From contig NZ_JAGJEC010000001.1 in the NCBI RefSeq assembly GCF_018100785.1, positions 1,488,001 through 1,552,000 on the forward strand: 64,000 nt of DNA. Reading direction: 5' to 3'. The stretch is from Maribacter sp. MMG018 (GTDB lineage Bacteria; Bacteroidota; Bacteroidia; Flavobacteriales; Flavobacteriaceae). Position numbers and translations under genes: made by a program. Below the pieces are notes generated by a model that saw nothing but the letters and a program-made list of their open reading frames with translations, was not told the DNA's origin and ran no database searches. Below are positions 45,274-55,000 of this stretch, piece by piece (within the stretch, counting starts at the first letter, position 1; each line of letters opens with the position of its first letter).

Positions 45274-45984
45274 ATGAGACGGTATCTAAAAAATATTGTT
45301 GAATTAAACGACAACCCCAAGAGCAGATACTTTGCTTACTTTATCCAAATTTTAATATTTGTTTCCATTGTTTCTTTTTCTGTTGAAACAATTCCTGATC
45401 TATCGTCCTCTACAAGAAGCATATTAAGGGTTATAGAGGTTTTTTGTGTGGTAGTGTTTACTGTAGAATACCTCTTGCGCATCTATGTGTCGGATCGTAA
45501 ACTTAGATTTATTTTCAGTTTTTATGGCCTGATCGATTTTTTGGCTATTCTGCCATTTTATTTGGCCTTGGGAATAGACCTAAGATCGTTAAGGGCGCTG
45601 AGGTTCTTGCGTCTCTTTAGATTGTTGAAATTAATGCGTTATAACCGTGCGATCAATCATTTTACAAGGGCTATAGCAACGGCAAAAGAAGAGATCGTAC
45701 TGTTCTTGATCGTTACCTTGATTTTGATATATATATCGGCTGTCGGGATTTATTATTTTGAAAATGAGGCTCAGCCAGAGCACTTTGCATCCGTATTCGA
45801 TAGCCTTTGGTGGTCTATAATTACATTGACCACGGTCGGTTACGGTGATGTGTATCCTGTAACTGTCGGTGGTAGGGTATTTACTTTTTTTATTCTAATG
45901 ATCGGGTTGGGTATAGTGGCCATACCTACGGGTATTATTTCATCGGCACTTACAAAGAGTGTGGATAAGAACGAGGAAGGTTGA
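45274..45984 (+). CDS. Voltage-gated-type potassium channel / ion transporter
   Basis: 236 residues from ATG 45274; an in-frame TTG lies 6 bases earlier. Six membrane segments are visible. S4 holds regularly spaced basic residues (LRSLRALRFLRLFRLLKLMR), and the pore loop has the K+ filter TTVGYGD with GYGD at 189-192. It forms tetrameric cation channels in the inner membrane. It starts 12 bases after obg, so the two may be co-transcribed. Gating and ion selectivity are inferred from sequence. Confidence 0.9.
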   Translation: MRRYLKNIVELNDNPKSRYFAYFIQILIFVSIVSFSVETIPDLSSSTRSILRVIEVFCVVVFTVEYLLRIYVSDRKLRFIFSFYGLIDFLAILPFYLALGIDLRSLRALRFLRLFRLLKLMRYNRAINHFTRAIATAKEEIVLFLIVTLILIYISAVGIYYFENEAQPEHFASVFDSLWWSIITLTTVGYGDVYPVTVGGRVFTFFILMIGLGIVAIPTGIISSALTKSVDKNEEG

Positions 45985-46015
45985 TTTTTTCTTATATTGG
46001 GTTAAAATATTGATA

Positions 46016-46537
46016 ATGAAACCCTTTTGTGCTATTTTGATTCTGTTTTTTATCACTTCGTGCGGGGCTGTAAAGGTGAATTACGACTATGAAAAGGAGA
46101 CCGATTTTTCAGGGTACAGTACCTATGGTTATTTTGATGATATGCAAACCGGGTTAAGTGAGCTTGATGAAAAGAGATTTTTAATGGCCATGGATATTAC
46201 CTTACAGAGCAAGGGACTAAAGTTTTCAGAAGAATCAGACCTGCTAATAGATGTTAAAAGTGCCGTTTATGAAGATGGGCCCAAAAATACCGTTGGTGTA
46301 GGTATTGGTGGTGGCGGGCGCAGTGTAGGTGGAGGGGTCTCTATGGGCATACCTGTTGGGGGGGAGAAGCTAAAAAGAGAATTGCAAATAGACTTCATAG
46401 ATGCCAAAAAGAATGTTTTGGTATGGCAGGCCATAAGTGAGAGTGTTTTTAAAGAAGAGGACCCACCAGTTGTGAAAGAAGAAAAAATGCAAGAATTGGT
46501 ATTAAAAATATTTGAAAAATATCCTCCCAAAAAGTGA
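46016..46537 (+). CDS. DUF4136 lipoprotein
   Basis: 173 residues from ATG 46016. A signal sequence with lipobox FFITSC is followed by the DUF4136 fold: GYSTYGYFDD, a glycine-rich stretch VGVGIGGGGRSVGGGVSMG, and LQIDFIDAKKNVLVWQA. The family is common among Bacteroidota periplasmic or outer-membrane lipoproteins of unknown function. It follows the channel by 31 bases. Confidence 0.88.
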   Translation: MKPFCAILILFFITSCGAVKVNYDYEKETDFSGYSTYGYFDDMQTGLSELDEKRFLMAMDITLQSKGLKFSEESDLLIDVKSAVYEDGPKNTVGVGIGGGGRSVGGGVSMGIPVGGEKLKRELQIDFIDAKKNVLVWQAISESVFKEEDPPVVKEEKMQELVLKIFEKYPPKK

Positions 46538-46654
46538 GTACATATAGCTGCTCCAAAGAAATTTCCATAGGTTTTTAAATAGGTGCAATAACGTGGAAAG
46601 CCCCGTTTTTTCTAGATAAATTGTCCTTTTTCGATTATTTGTTAAACCATAAAG

Positions 46655-46668
46655 TATTGATAATGAGG
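46655..46668 (+). repeat. Third copy of a TATTGATAATGA initiation-like sequence
   Basis: TATTGATAATGAGG repeats the sequence that precedes and includes the start codons of the channel gene (45266-45279) and the DUF4136 gene (46009-46022). Here the frame closes after seven codons, so it begins no gene. Confidence 0.45.
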
Positions 46669-46694
46669 TTGTTACATTTTGGTTAGGTAAAATA

Positions 46695-46727
46695 TCCGTT
46701 CGGTCATTTCTTTCTACCGTTCATCAT
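46695..46727 (+). promoter_or_regulatory. LytTR-type operator 1 (direct repeats, 21-base period)
   Basis: CCGTTCGGT at 46696 and CCGTTCATC at 46717 are direct repeats separated by 12 bases, so the period is 21, the geometry of AgrA/AlgR-type LytTR sites (known core CCGTTC-like). It lies upstream of the 68-residue membrane protein gene, about 33 bases before a TAnnTTTA element. Confidence 0.65.
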
Positions 46728-46757
46728 AATTCATTCATTTTATCCCCATTTGCTCTT

Positions 46758-46765
46758 TAGTTTTA
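46758..46765 (+). promoter_or_regulatory. -7-like element of the 68-residue protein gene
   Basis: TAGTTTTA matches TAnnTTTG except for the last base. It lies 41 bases after the start of the second operator repeat. No TTG is at the -33 position, which fits an activator-dependent promoter. Confidence 0.5.
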
Positions 46766-46798
46766 CATCGTATTACGAACAATTAAAAACTTATAATC

Positions 46799-47005
46799 AT
46801 GAAAACTTTAGACAGAACAAAACTTGCAGTATTAATTATCGGAACCTTAACAACGGTCGTATCGCTTATCGGAGTGGCAATAGATTTAAATTTGACCAAC
46901 TATTTCTTTCCACTATATGCCGGGTTAACATTGGTAGGTGTATCCCTCCTGCACAACGATGCAACAAAAGAGGGCAAGAGCGATAATCTGGTGATAGAAA
47001 AATAA
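46799..47005 (+). CDS. Small two-helix membrane protein, likely LytTR target
   Basis: 68 residues. Two hydrophobic helices (about 9-29 and 35-52) with a short DLNLTN loop and a hydrophilic tail LLHNDATKEGKSDNLVIEK, so probably both ends face the cytosol. No named family is recognised. It follows a LytTR-like operator pair and precedes the lytS/lytTR operon, making it a candidate effector of that system. Confidence 0.65.
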   Translation: MKTLDRTKLAVLIIGTLTTVVSLIGVAIDLNLTNYFFPLYAGLTLVGVSLLHNDATKEGKSDNLVIEK

Positions 47006-47017
47006 TTTGTAAACGTA

Positions 47018-47025
47018 CCATTTAG
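47018..47025 (+). promoter_or_regulatory. Possible additional LytTR half-site
   Basis: CCATTTAG at 47018 repeats the first half-site of operator 2 (47048) 30 bases earlier, close to three helical turns. It may add a binding site; alone it is weak evidence. Confidence 0.3.
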
Positions 47026-47046
47026 TGGCGAGAGCAATCTATAAAA

Positions 47047-47079
47047 ACCATTTAGAACATTCTTTTTGCCGCTTATCAT
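47047..47079 (+). promoter_or_regulatory. LytTR-type operator 2 (direct repeats, 21-base period)
   Basis: CCATTTAGA at 47048 and CCGCTTATC at 47069 keep the 21-base period. Aligned without gaps to operator 1, 24 of 35 bases are identical (ending CATAAT in both). It lies upstream of the kinase operon, so the system appears autoregulated. Confidence 0.6.
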
Positions 47080-47109
47080 AATATGGGCAAATTCGACCAT
47101 ATCAACCAT

Positions 47110-47117
47110 TAAATTTA
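47110..47117 (+). promoter_or_regulatory. -7-like element of the lytS/lytTR operon
   Basis: TAAATTTA (TAnnTTTA) lies exactly 41 bases after the start of the second repeat of operator 2, the same offset as in the upstream promoter. There is no TTG at -33. Confidence 0.5.
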
Positions 47118-47140
47118 TCTCAATATTTAAAAAACGTACT

Positions 47141-47194
47141 ATGATTGCAATTGTGAAAATACTATTAGTGCTTATTATCTATATATTTATTTAA
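47141..47194 (+). CDS. Possible 17-residue hydrophobic leader peptide
   Basis: ATG 47141 to TAA 47192-47194. The product is almost entirely I, L, V with one K, like a short membrane peptide. It lies in the leader of the kinase operon after the predicted start site. It could be chance; no ribosome-binding signal decides it. Confidence 0.25.
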   Translation: MIAIVKILLVLIIYIFI

Positions 47195-47210
47195 GACCAC
47201 ATCTATAAGC

Positions 47211-47282
47211 ATGAAATTAGAAAGAACAGTATATTCCGCTATATTTGGATGTAAAATGGGACTGCATGACTTCTTTTGTTAA
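47211..47282 (+). CDS. Possible 23-residue upstream ORF overlapping the kinase start
   Basis: ATG 47211 to TAA 47280-47282 in another frame than the kinase, overlapping its ATG at 47266 by 17 bases. Such an overlap could couple or dampen kinase translation. The peptide (MKLERTVYSAIFGC then KMGLHDFFC) has no known relative. Confidence 0.25.
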   Translation: MKLERTVYSAIFGCKMGLHDFFC

Positions 47283-48336
47283 AAAATATAGATGGTCGAT
47301 ATCCTTTTGGGTCGTTCAACTTATGTCTTGGGGAGGTCTGGTCTTCATAGCATATGCCTTTACGCCCGATATGGATGGCTATAAAAGTAGCAAGGTATTT
47401 AGTTATGGTTTAGTTTCTACTTTTTTAATCGGTATTGTATCTACAAGTTTATTACGCTCTTATTTAAAGGGGATCGTAAATTTTGAAGCCTTTGAGAAGA
47501 AACAGATAGTAAAAATTCTTTTGGGGGTAGCGTGTGCTTCTTTGTTATATTTTGCCCTTTCTTACGGTTTTGGGTATTGTGTGGGTAAATATTCGGAAGA
47601 GGATGTAAAGGTGCCGGAAATGTATAAAAATTTCGGTATCGGGCTAATGATCGTAAATTCGTTCATCACCATTTTTGGATGGACCATTTTTTATCTTTCT
47701 GTGAAGGTCGCGGCAAAATTGAACGCCAATAGGGTAGAGCGGGCAGAGCTTAACGCTACCCTAAGACAAGCGCAGTTGAATACGTTAAAGGGGCAGATAA
47801 ATCCTCATTTTATGTTCAATAGCCTAAATAATATTCGAGGGCTCATGTTGGAAGATGTAGAAAAATCTAGGGACATGCTCACAAAACTGTCAGAGATGTT
47901 GCGTTATTCTTTGACCAAGAACAACGTGAATGCCATTAATCTAGAGGAAGAATTGGATATGGTAGATAATTACATTGCCCTTTCAAAAATACAGTTCGAA
48001 GAACGTCTTGAGTTCGTTAAGCATATAGACAAAACTACGTTGGATATAAAGATTCCACCAATGATCATACAGCTTTTGGTAGAAAATGCCGCTAAACATG
48101 GTATTGCGAATCTAAAATCTGGGGGAATAATAAAGTTGACTACAGAAAAATCTTCCGATAATTTAATAATAAAGGTGATCAATACCGGTAAACTTATGAT
48201 CGTTAAGGGGTCTACACAATTAGGACTCAAGAATATAAGACAACGATTAAGGCTGTTGTATGGTTCCAATGCTTCTTTTACCATTAATGAAATAGATGGG
48301 GAAGTCGTCGCCACAATAAAAATTCCTCTGTCATGA
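47266..48336 (+). CDS. LytS-type sensor histidine kinase
   Basis: 356 residues from ATG 47266; an in-frame TTG at 47245 is possible. Four membrane segments in residues 1-150 form the sensor. The His_kinase motif LNTLKGQINPHFMFNSLNN holds the phosphorylated His181. The C-terminal ATPase has LLVENAAKHGI and GLKNIRQRLRLLYG. It phosphorylates the LytTR regulator, whose start overlaps its stop by four bases. The stimulus is unknown: no extracytoplasmic domain is seen, so it may sense the membrane. Confidence 0.92.
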   Translation: MTSFVKKYRWSISFWVVQLMSWGGLVFIAYAFTPDMDGYKSSKVFSYGLVSTFLIGIVSTSLLRSYLKGIVNFEAFEKKQIVKILLGVACASLLYFALSYGFGYCVGKYSEEDVKVPEMYKNFGIGLMIVNSFITIFGWTIFYLSVKVAAKLNANRVERAELNATLRQAQLNTLKGQINPHFMFNSLNNIRGLMLEDVEKSRDMLTKLSEMLRYSLTKNNVNAINLEEELDMVDNYIALSKIQFEERLEFVKHIDKTTLDIKIPPMIIQLLVENAAKHGIANLKSGGIIKLTTEKSSDNLIIKVINTGKLMIVKGSTQLGLKNIRQRLRLLYGSNASFTINEIDGEVVATIKIPLS

Positions 48337-49064
48337 CCCAGATAAAAGCTGTAATTGTCGAAGATTCCCGTTTGGCACGTAACGAGCTTAGGGAGCTAAT
48401 TAAAAAACATGCTCGATTACAGGTAGTAGGGGAGGCGGAAAACGTGGACGATGCCTATGCCCTTATTCGGGAAACGCAGCCCCAATTGCTGTTTTTGGAT
48501 ATAAACATGCCAGAAAAAGATGGGTTTGAACTGTTAGAGATGTTGGATCAGATACCTATCACCATTTTTACCACTGCCTTTGATGAATATGCCATAAAAT
48601 CTTTTGAATACAACGCATTGGACTATTTGTTGAAACCTATCAACGAAAGACGATTTGCCCAGGCAATTGAAAAGGTGGAGCAAAAATTGAATTCACAAAA
48701 AGAAGAACCTATTTCTGAAAACCGACATTTAACAGGTAACAGCCAAATTTTTATCAAGGACGGAGAAAAATGCTGGTTGATCAAGATCGGTGATATTTCA
48801 CACTTTGAAATTGTAGGTAACTATACCCGGGTATTTTTTCAGGATGAAAAACCCATGCTCTATAAATCATTGAACCAAATAGAAGAGAAATTGCCCCAAA
48901 AGTATTTTTTCAGGGCCAATAGACAACAAATAATCAATACCAATTATATCGTAGATGTAGTGCCATGGTTTAACGGAAAATTAAAATTGACGATGACCAA
49001 CGGTGATGAGATAGAGGTGTCTAGAAGACAATCGTATCTTTTTAAGGACAAGATGAGTCTTTAG
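48333..49064 (+). CDS. LytTR-family response regulator
   Basis: 243 residues. The receiver domain has the phosphoacceptor Asp56 (LLFLDINMPEKDG), the Thr/Lys pair (FTTAFDEYA, DYLLKPI) and a linker. The LytTR DNA-binding domain spans about 135-240 (IFIKDGEKCWLIKIGDISHFE...RANRQQIINTNYI). LytTR proteins bind paired direct repeats about 21 bases apart, as found upstream of its own operon. Coupled to the kinase by a 4-base overlap. Confidence 0.94.
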   Translation: MTQIKAVIVEDSRLARNELRELIKKHARLQVVGEAENVDDAYALIRETQPQLLFLDINMPEKDGFELLEMLDQIPITIFTTAFDEYAIKSFEYNALDYLLKPINERRFAQAIEKVEQKLNSQKEEPISENRHLTGNSQIFIKDGEKCWLIKIGDISHFEIVGNYTRVFFQDEKPMLYKSLNQIEEKLPQKYFFRANRQQIINTNYIVDVVPWFNGKLKLTMTNGDEIEVSRRQSYLFKDKMSL

Positions 49065-49086
49065 TTGTTTCCTGTTTCCCTTGTTT

Positions 49087-52000
49087 TTATTGTGCCACCG
49101 AAACTCTTACTCCTTCACTGTGGCTACTGAATTCTGGAGCGTACATGCTCTGTATGGTCGTAATACCATTACTGAAATTCCCCGAATTGTTTACCCTCAG
49201 GTCATACTCAAAAATATAGATTCCCTTTGGTAGGTAATCAAAAAAGAAATTGGTGCTGGCGTCCTTTGTACTTTCGTAATAGCCTAGACCATCTTGCCAT
49301 TTGTATTGAGAGTTTACATTTATCGGCTCAAAACCTGCGGCACGCATATCTTTCATATGAACAAATTCCATATCCCTGTCCGATCTTAGTTCTATTCTAA
49401 CACGTATGAGGTCTCCTACTTCTAAATGGGTGTTAGTATCTATTTCTGTTATTTTTTCTCCGGTATCGGTGTTCTTTTTTAAGAACAGCTTTTTCTTTAA
49501 TTGTAGTGGGGTTTCTGCCGTGGTTATTTTGTCCAGGTCCTCAAAATACTGCCAGTAAAGGGCTCCCCAGGCAATACCCTTTCCTTTTTTTCTGATTTTT
49601 ACGGTGGCCATTTGTGGGGTTATCTCACCTTTGTTCCACGAGGTTTTGTAATACCCTGTACCCGCTTCTACTTTAACATTTTCCAATTGGGCGGAATCTA
49701 TATGTTTCTCACCTACTTGTACCTCTACGGCATCGGTTACCGAAAGCCAATCACTACCTTGCAATAATAGGGCATAGACCGCTTCGGCGGTTGCCTTGGT
49801 TGTTTTCCACTGATTGGTCTGTTTGTTTTTTAACAACCAAATCTTAAGGTTGTCTATCGTTGTAATATCGTTCTCTATTTCGGAGAAAGCTTCTATGAGT
49901 AAAGATTGTGTTTCTATGGGGGCTTGGTACCAAAACCAAGAACTGGTGTTTTCTTTCCAATACATTCCAAGTTCGTCGGAGACGATGCTATTTTCTCTTA
50001 GGGAACGTAGTATTTTTTTAGATGTATCAGAATCGCCCATTCTATGTAGGGCCAATGCCAACATACCTTTGGAATACAAATTTCGGTTTTGCCAATACTT
50101 GCTTGCCTGTCCTTTGTAATAGTCCATTACCTCGGTTACTTTTTCCGAAGTTTTAATGTTTTTAAAGAAACTTCGCATGTATAGGTAGTGTGTTTGTGTA
50201 TGGCTCAAATGGTCTTTGGATAGATCTTTGGAGTATTTTCTCATCTGCTCGTACTCCTTAATAAATTCATTGTCCAAATATTTGATAGCCCTTGTTACTA
50301 CGTCGTTTTTAGTGCTTTCGGGTAGTTGGGTAAGTTTTTCTAAGTGTCCAAAACCTGTTACTATATATTGGGTTATGTACCTATTTTCCCGACCACCCTT
50401 AAACCATGGCCATGCCCCGGACAACATTTGGTTCTCTTGTAGTTTATGTAAGGCGATCGCTTGCTCGTTCTTCATCTTGTTCAAATTGAAAAGTAAGGCG
50501 ATTCGCTTTTTTTGTTCGCTTTCAGATTGGGCGTCCCTCAACCAAGGGGTTTCTTGTATCAATAGTGATTTAAGTTCTTGGTTCTTTTCCAGATTGCTTA
50601 CCAAGGCATCTGCATTGGCCCATTGGTCAAATACGGCTTTTATTCTCGGGTTGGAATTGGCAATGTGGCTAGCCAAGGTGTTCGCATAATATTTAGAGAA
50701 CGTTTGTTCGTTACATTCATAAGGGTACTCCATTAAATAGGGTAGGGCCTGTACGGCATACCACGCAGGGTTGGATGTTATTTCTAAACTTAGTTTATGG
50801 TTATTAAGGGTATTGGAGGTGTTGTTTTTTAGCTTATCTAGAACAAAGATTTTACTTTGGTCGGTTCTTACCCACATCGGTAAGGTTTCGGTTACCAGCA
50901 TACGGTTGGTCAGTACCGGAAGTACATTTTGCTCGCCATCGCTAAAATTCCCGGCCTTGGCCACAATTTTATATGCTACTCCTTGTAGCCCTTTGGGTAT
51001 ACTTAGATTCCACGACAATTGCGTGTTTCCTTTTGCATCTACTCTAAAAGATTGTTTTTTATCGGCATTCAGAAATAGATGGTCAATTGTTTTTCCGGTT
51101 ACAACATCGGTCAGTTCCAATTGTCCGACACCCTCCAAAGCTTTATCCGTTATATTTGATATTTTGCTGCTTATGGTAATAGTATCTCCTTCCCTAAGAA
51201 ATCTTGGGGGGTTGGGTAGCACCATTAACTCTTTTTGTGTGACCGAAGAAAGAGTTTTGGTTGCGGACTTAAGGTCTTTGGTATATGCCAATAATTGAAG
51301 GTTCCAACGGGTAAGTGCTTCTGGAGTGGTAAATTGGAACGAGACGTTGCCTTGTTCGTCGGTGGTTAAGTGAGGATAGAAAAAGGCCGTTTCCTGTAAG
51401 TTTTTACGGATTTGAACATCATTAAGATTGGTGTTTTTAGAACTTTCCGTTGTAGTTTCTTGGGGCTGTGGAACACTGGATCCGGTGATTACAACTTCTT
51501 CCAATACTGCATCCTCTGTGTCCATTAGCTCCATGGTAGGAGCGCCCATGGCCATATCTTCTCGCTCCATTTTGCGTGTCGCTGCCCTATTGGTCCGGTA
51601 AAAGGCGGTTGTAGGTTGCTCAAAATAGAGACCAAACCACTCTAAACGATCATAGCTTACTGCAGAAATAATGGGAAGTCTGTTAGAAGTGTGTTGGTAG
51701 TTTCTAAAATGGGTGGTTGCAAAACTTTTATTGGCATTGGTGTAAGAGCGAGAATAGTAATGGGGCTTTGCCAAAGGGGAAAAATTCCAACTATGGAATG
51801 CAAATTGATCCAAAGAAGCATCGTACATGCTGGCCAATAGTTCTGCGGTCACTTGCTCGCCTTTGTCTCCTTTTATCCTAAAACTCCATGTTTCATCTGT
51901 TCCGGGCTGAATTTTGTCTCTAAAAGTAATCGTTTCTATTTCTAGGTCGCTACTTGGGTATGGCACGGCAATTTGAACATTTCCAGATTGAAAGGAATTA

Positions 52001-55000
52001 TAAATAGAAAAACTATATCCGATTACAAAACCTCCTTCATCGTCTTTGGTGACAGGAACATGTATGGCCTCAAAACCTTCGTTTAAACTCAATATTTTAG
52101 TGTTGGTGCGTTTTCCGTTTTTTTCTACCCAAGTGGTAATGTGCATATCTTTTGCATTGCCATAAAAAGAAATTTCCGCAATATCACCGGGTTGGTAGGT
52201 GTTCTTGTCGGTTTTTACTTGAAAAAGCTGATTGTCGGGCAATGATTTTTCTTTTGGGCTAGAAACCATGGTTTGGGCCTTGGCGGTTACTTTTTGTCCA
52301 AAGGTATCTGTGGTCTCCAATGTGATGAGGTAGAGACCGGATGACCATTTTTTTATGCTTTTTAAATCAATGTTGTTACCGTCCTCGGTATTAAAACTGG
52401 TTTTATAAACCAGTTTACCTCGATCCCAAGTATTGGGGTCGTGTTCATTGCCAAAAGCATCGTGAGGATATAGGGCTTTAAAATCTGCTTTGCTCCAATA
52501 TTGATAATCTGGTGCTTGCCATGGTCTGGGCCTGAGCACATAGTTAGGGGCCTTTAGTTTATATATTTTAAGATTTCCTTGTGCCGGCACGGGTTGACCG
52601 TTCAGGTTCTGGGTATAAACCTGAAAAGTATTCTCTTTGTTCTCTTTGTTCAAAGGTTCGTTTACCGATATAGTAGCGCTCATGGCATGGTACCCAACTT
52701 GCACTTGAGTTTGGGTGCTGCGTGTTTCTCCGTTAATATCGGTTACATCGGCCGTTACATTGTATGAAAATATAGGAAGGGCGTCTTTGTCCGATTTTAA
52801 GTCGGGAATTGCCTTAAAGGTTATCTGGAAGTTGCCATGTTCATCGGTCAAGGTCTCACCGTGGGTTATCTCTTGGTGCTCTCCATATAAATAAGGCCTT
52901 CTCCAATAGTACCAGTAAGGGTAGTTTACGGTACGCTGAACACGGTAGCTGACCTTGGCATTGGTAATGTTGCTTCCGGCAAAGGCGTTGGCTTTTCCGT
53001 GTACCGTAACACTATCGTTTACTTTGTAGGTTTCCGTTACAGGTTCAAAATAGGTTTCGAATTTTGGACGTTTATATTCCTCGACCCTAAAATAATAAGA
53101 TTCGTCTATTAGTCCTGAAAGCCCAGTAACCCGTATGTAATGTTGTCCCGTTAGCCCATTGTTAGGAATTATAAATTCACCCGAAAATGAACCAAAGTCA
53201 TTTGTTTGGGTATCTAAATCAGTTATTTTTTGACCGTTTGGGTCGTATAATTCTACGGTAAGCAATTCTTCTGTTGCTACTTTAGAGTTTCCGTTGTAGC
53301 TCTCAACAAGTACACCTTTAAAGAAAAGCGGTTGCCCAGGTCGATAAATACTTCTATCCTTAAACAGAAAATTTTTATAGGTCACCTTTGGACCGTCATT
53401 ATCGTTTGGTTTTGGATATATATGGGTGCTTCCAAAAAAGGCTGTTTCTTGGCCATCGGTTACTTTTATATATTCTATAATTATATTATCGTTGTCCCGG
53501 TCTAGATAAGCAAAGCCGTTTTTGTCAGTTGTTAGTGTTTTTGTTAGAGACTTGGTGCCGTAATTTTGCCTGTAAGAAATGGTTATTTGAGCATTTTTAA
53601 TTTCTTTGCCGTTTCTTCTGTCAACTACCTGAAATATATGTTTTTCAGGATTGTTGTTTTCTATAAGGGCCAAGTTGGTTACTTGGATGTGGCTATAGGA
53701 AAAACTATTGTCTGTATCTGTAGAGGCCTCTTTTACTGGTGTTGCAAGAATTATGTATTGCCCATTGGAAAGCTTGGGTACGGGAATTTCGATCCCATGT
53801 TGCTGATGGTCGTCTTCATTTTTCAACGATACCGACCAACCAGTGTTCAATTTTAATTTTTTAATATAGGAAAGCTGTTTTTGAATAGGATAGAGGTCTT
53901 CTAATTCTTGTAATTGTTTGCGTGAAATATGATAGGCCTTTAGGTCTAACCCTTCTCGGTTTTTATAATTGATCAATAAGCGAGATGGGCTATTGTTAGG
54001 TACATACTTTTCGGCTGTTACCTGGAGAGAGGGAGCTAGTATTTGAGATTTTAGTACCTCACATTGTTTTGCGCCCCTACTGTTCGGAAAATTAGAAATA
54101 ACCAGATCACAAAGGGCAATGGCTTCTTTTAATTTCCATCTATTTTTTTCGTTGTCCGTAGTATAGGTGTTGCCCTGGTTTTTTAGTGTTTGTGCAATCT
54201 GAAAGTTATAGAGTCCCGAAACCTCATGATGTTTTAAGTTGTCGGCAGATTGTTTTAATGTTTGTAAAAACTGCGTGTCCTTGTCATCAAATGCCGCTTT
54301 TGAGTATATATAGTTCAATCGGTCTATGTCTATATTTACGAGTACATCCAATTGCACATCCGAAAAATGGAAAGCAATTAAGTTCTGATATATTTTTAGG
54401 GCTTTGGCCTGTAGCGATGTTTCGTCATCCGTAGTAATGGTCAATTCGGTAAAAGAATAAGCATCACAGAGAATGTCGCGAGAATTTATCTCAAATTTAT
54501 CTGCCGGTCTTGTAATACTGTTTTCATCCGTTTTGTAAAAATTCAAAGCATCATGGGCCAATAGGTCATAGAGTGTGGAGGGGTACATTTCAGAACCATC
54601 TTGTTGGGCTATGATCTCTTTAAAATCGGTTAGCCCTTCTTTTTGTAATGCCTCTGGATTGCTCAGGGCATTTTCAAAATGCGTATCTATTTCCCTAAAG
54701 AGGGTGGTAAGGTCCCATGTCCTAAAATCGGTACTGTCCACTTTGGTGTCTGTGGCCGTTCTGTTGTAAAACTTATACCTGTTTTGTGCAAAATATTGCC
54801 AATACATATTGGCCAAATAACTTTCCAATACATTTTTGACCGGAAATTCGGCTTTCGATATTTCTTCCTTAAAATTATTGATGATGGACAACTGGGCGTC
54901 CTCTTCTAAGATCAAGGTGTATTTTGAAGAAAATAATATCGATTTTATTAACTGACCGTTGTTCTGTTCTTTTTTTGCTTTGGAACGAATGGTTTCCACA

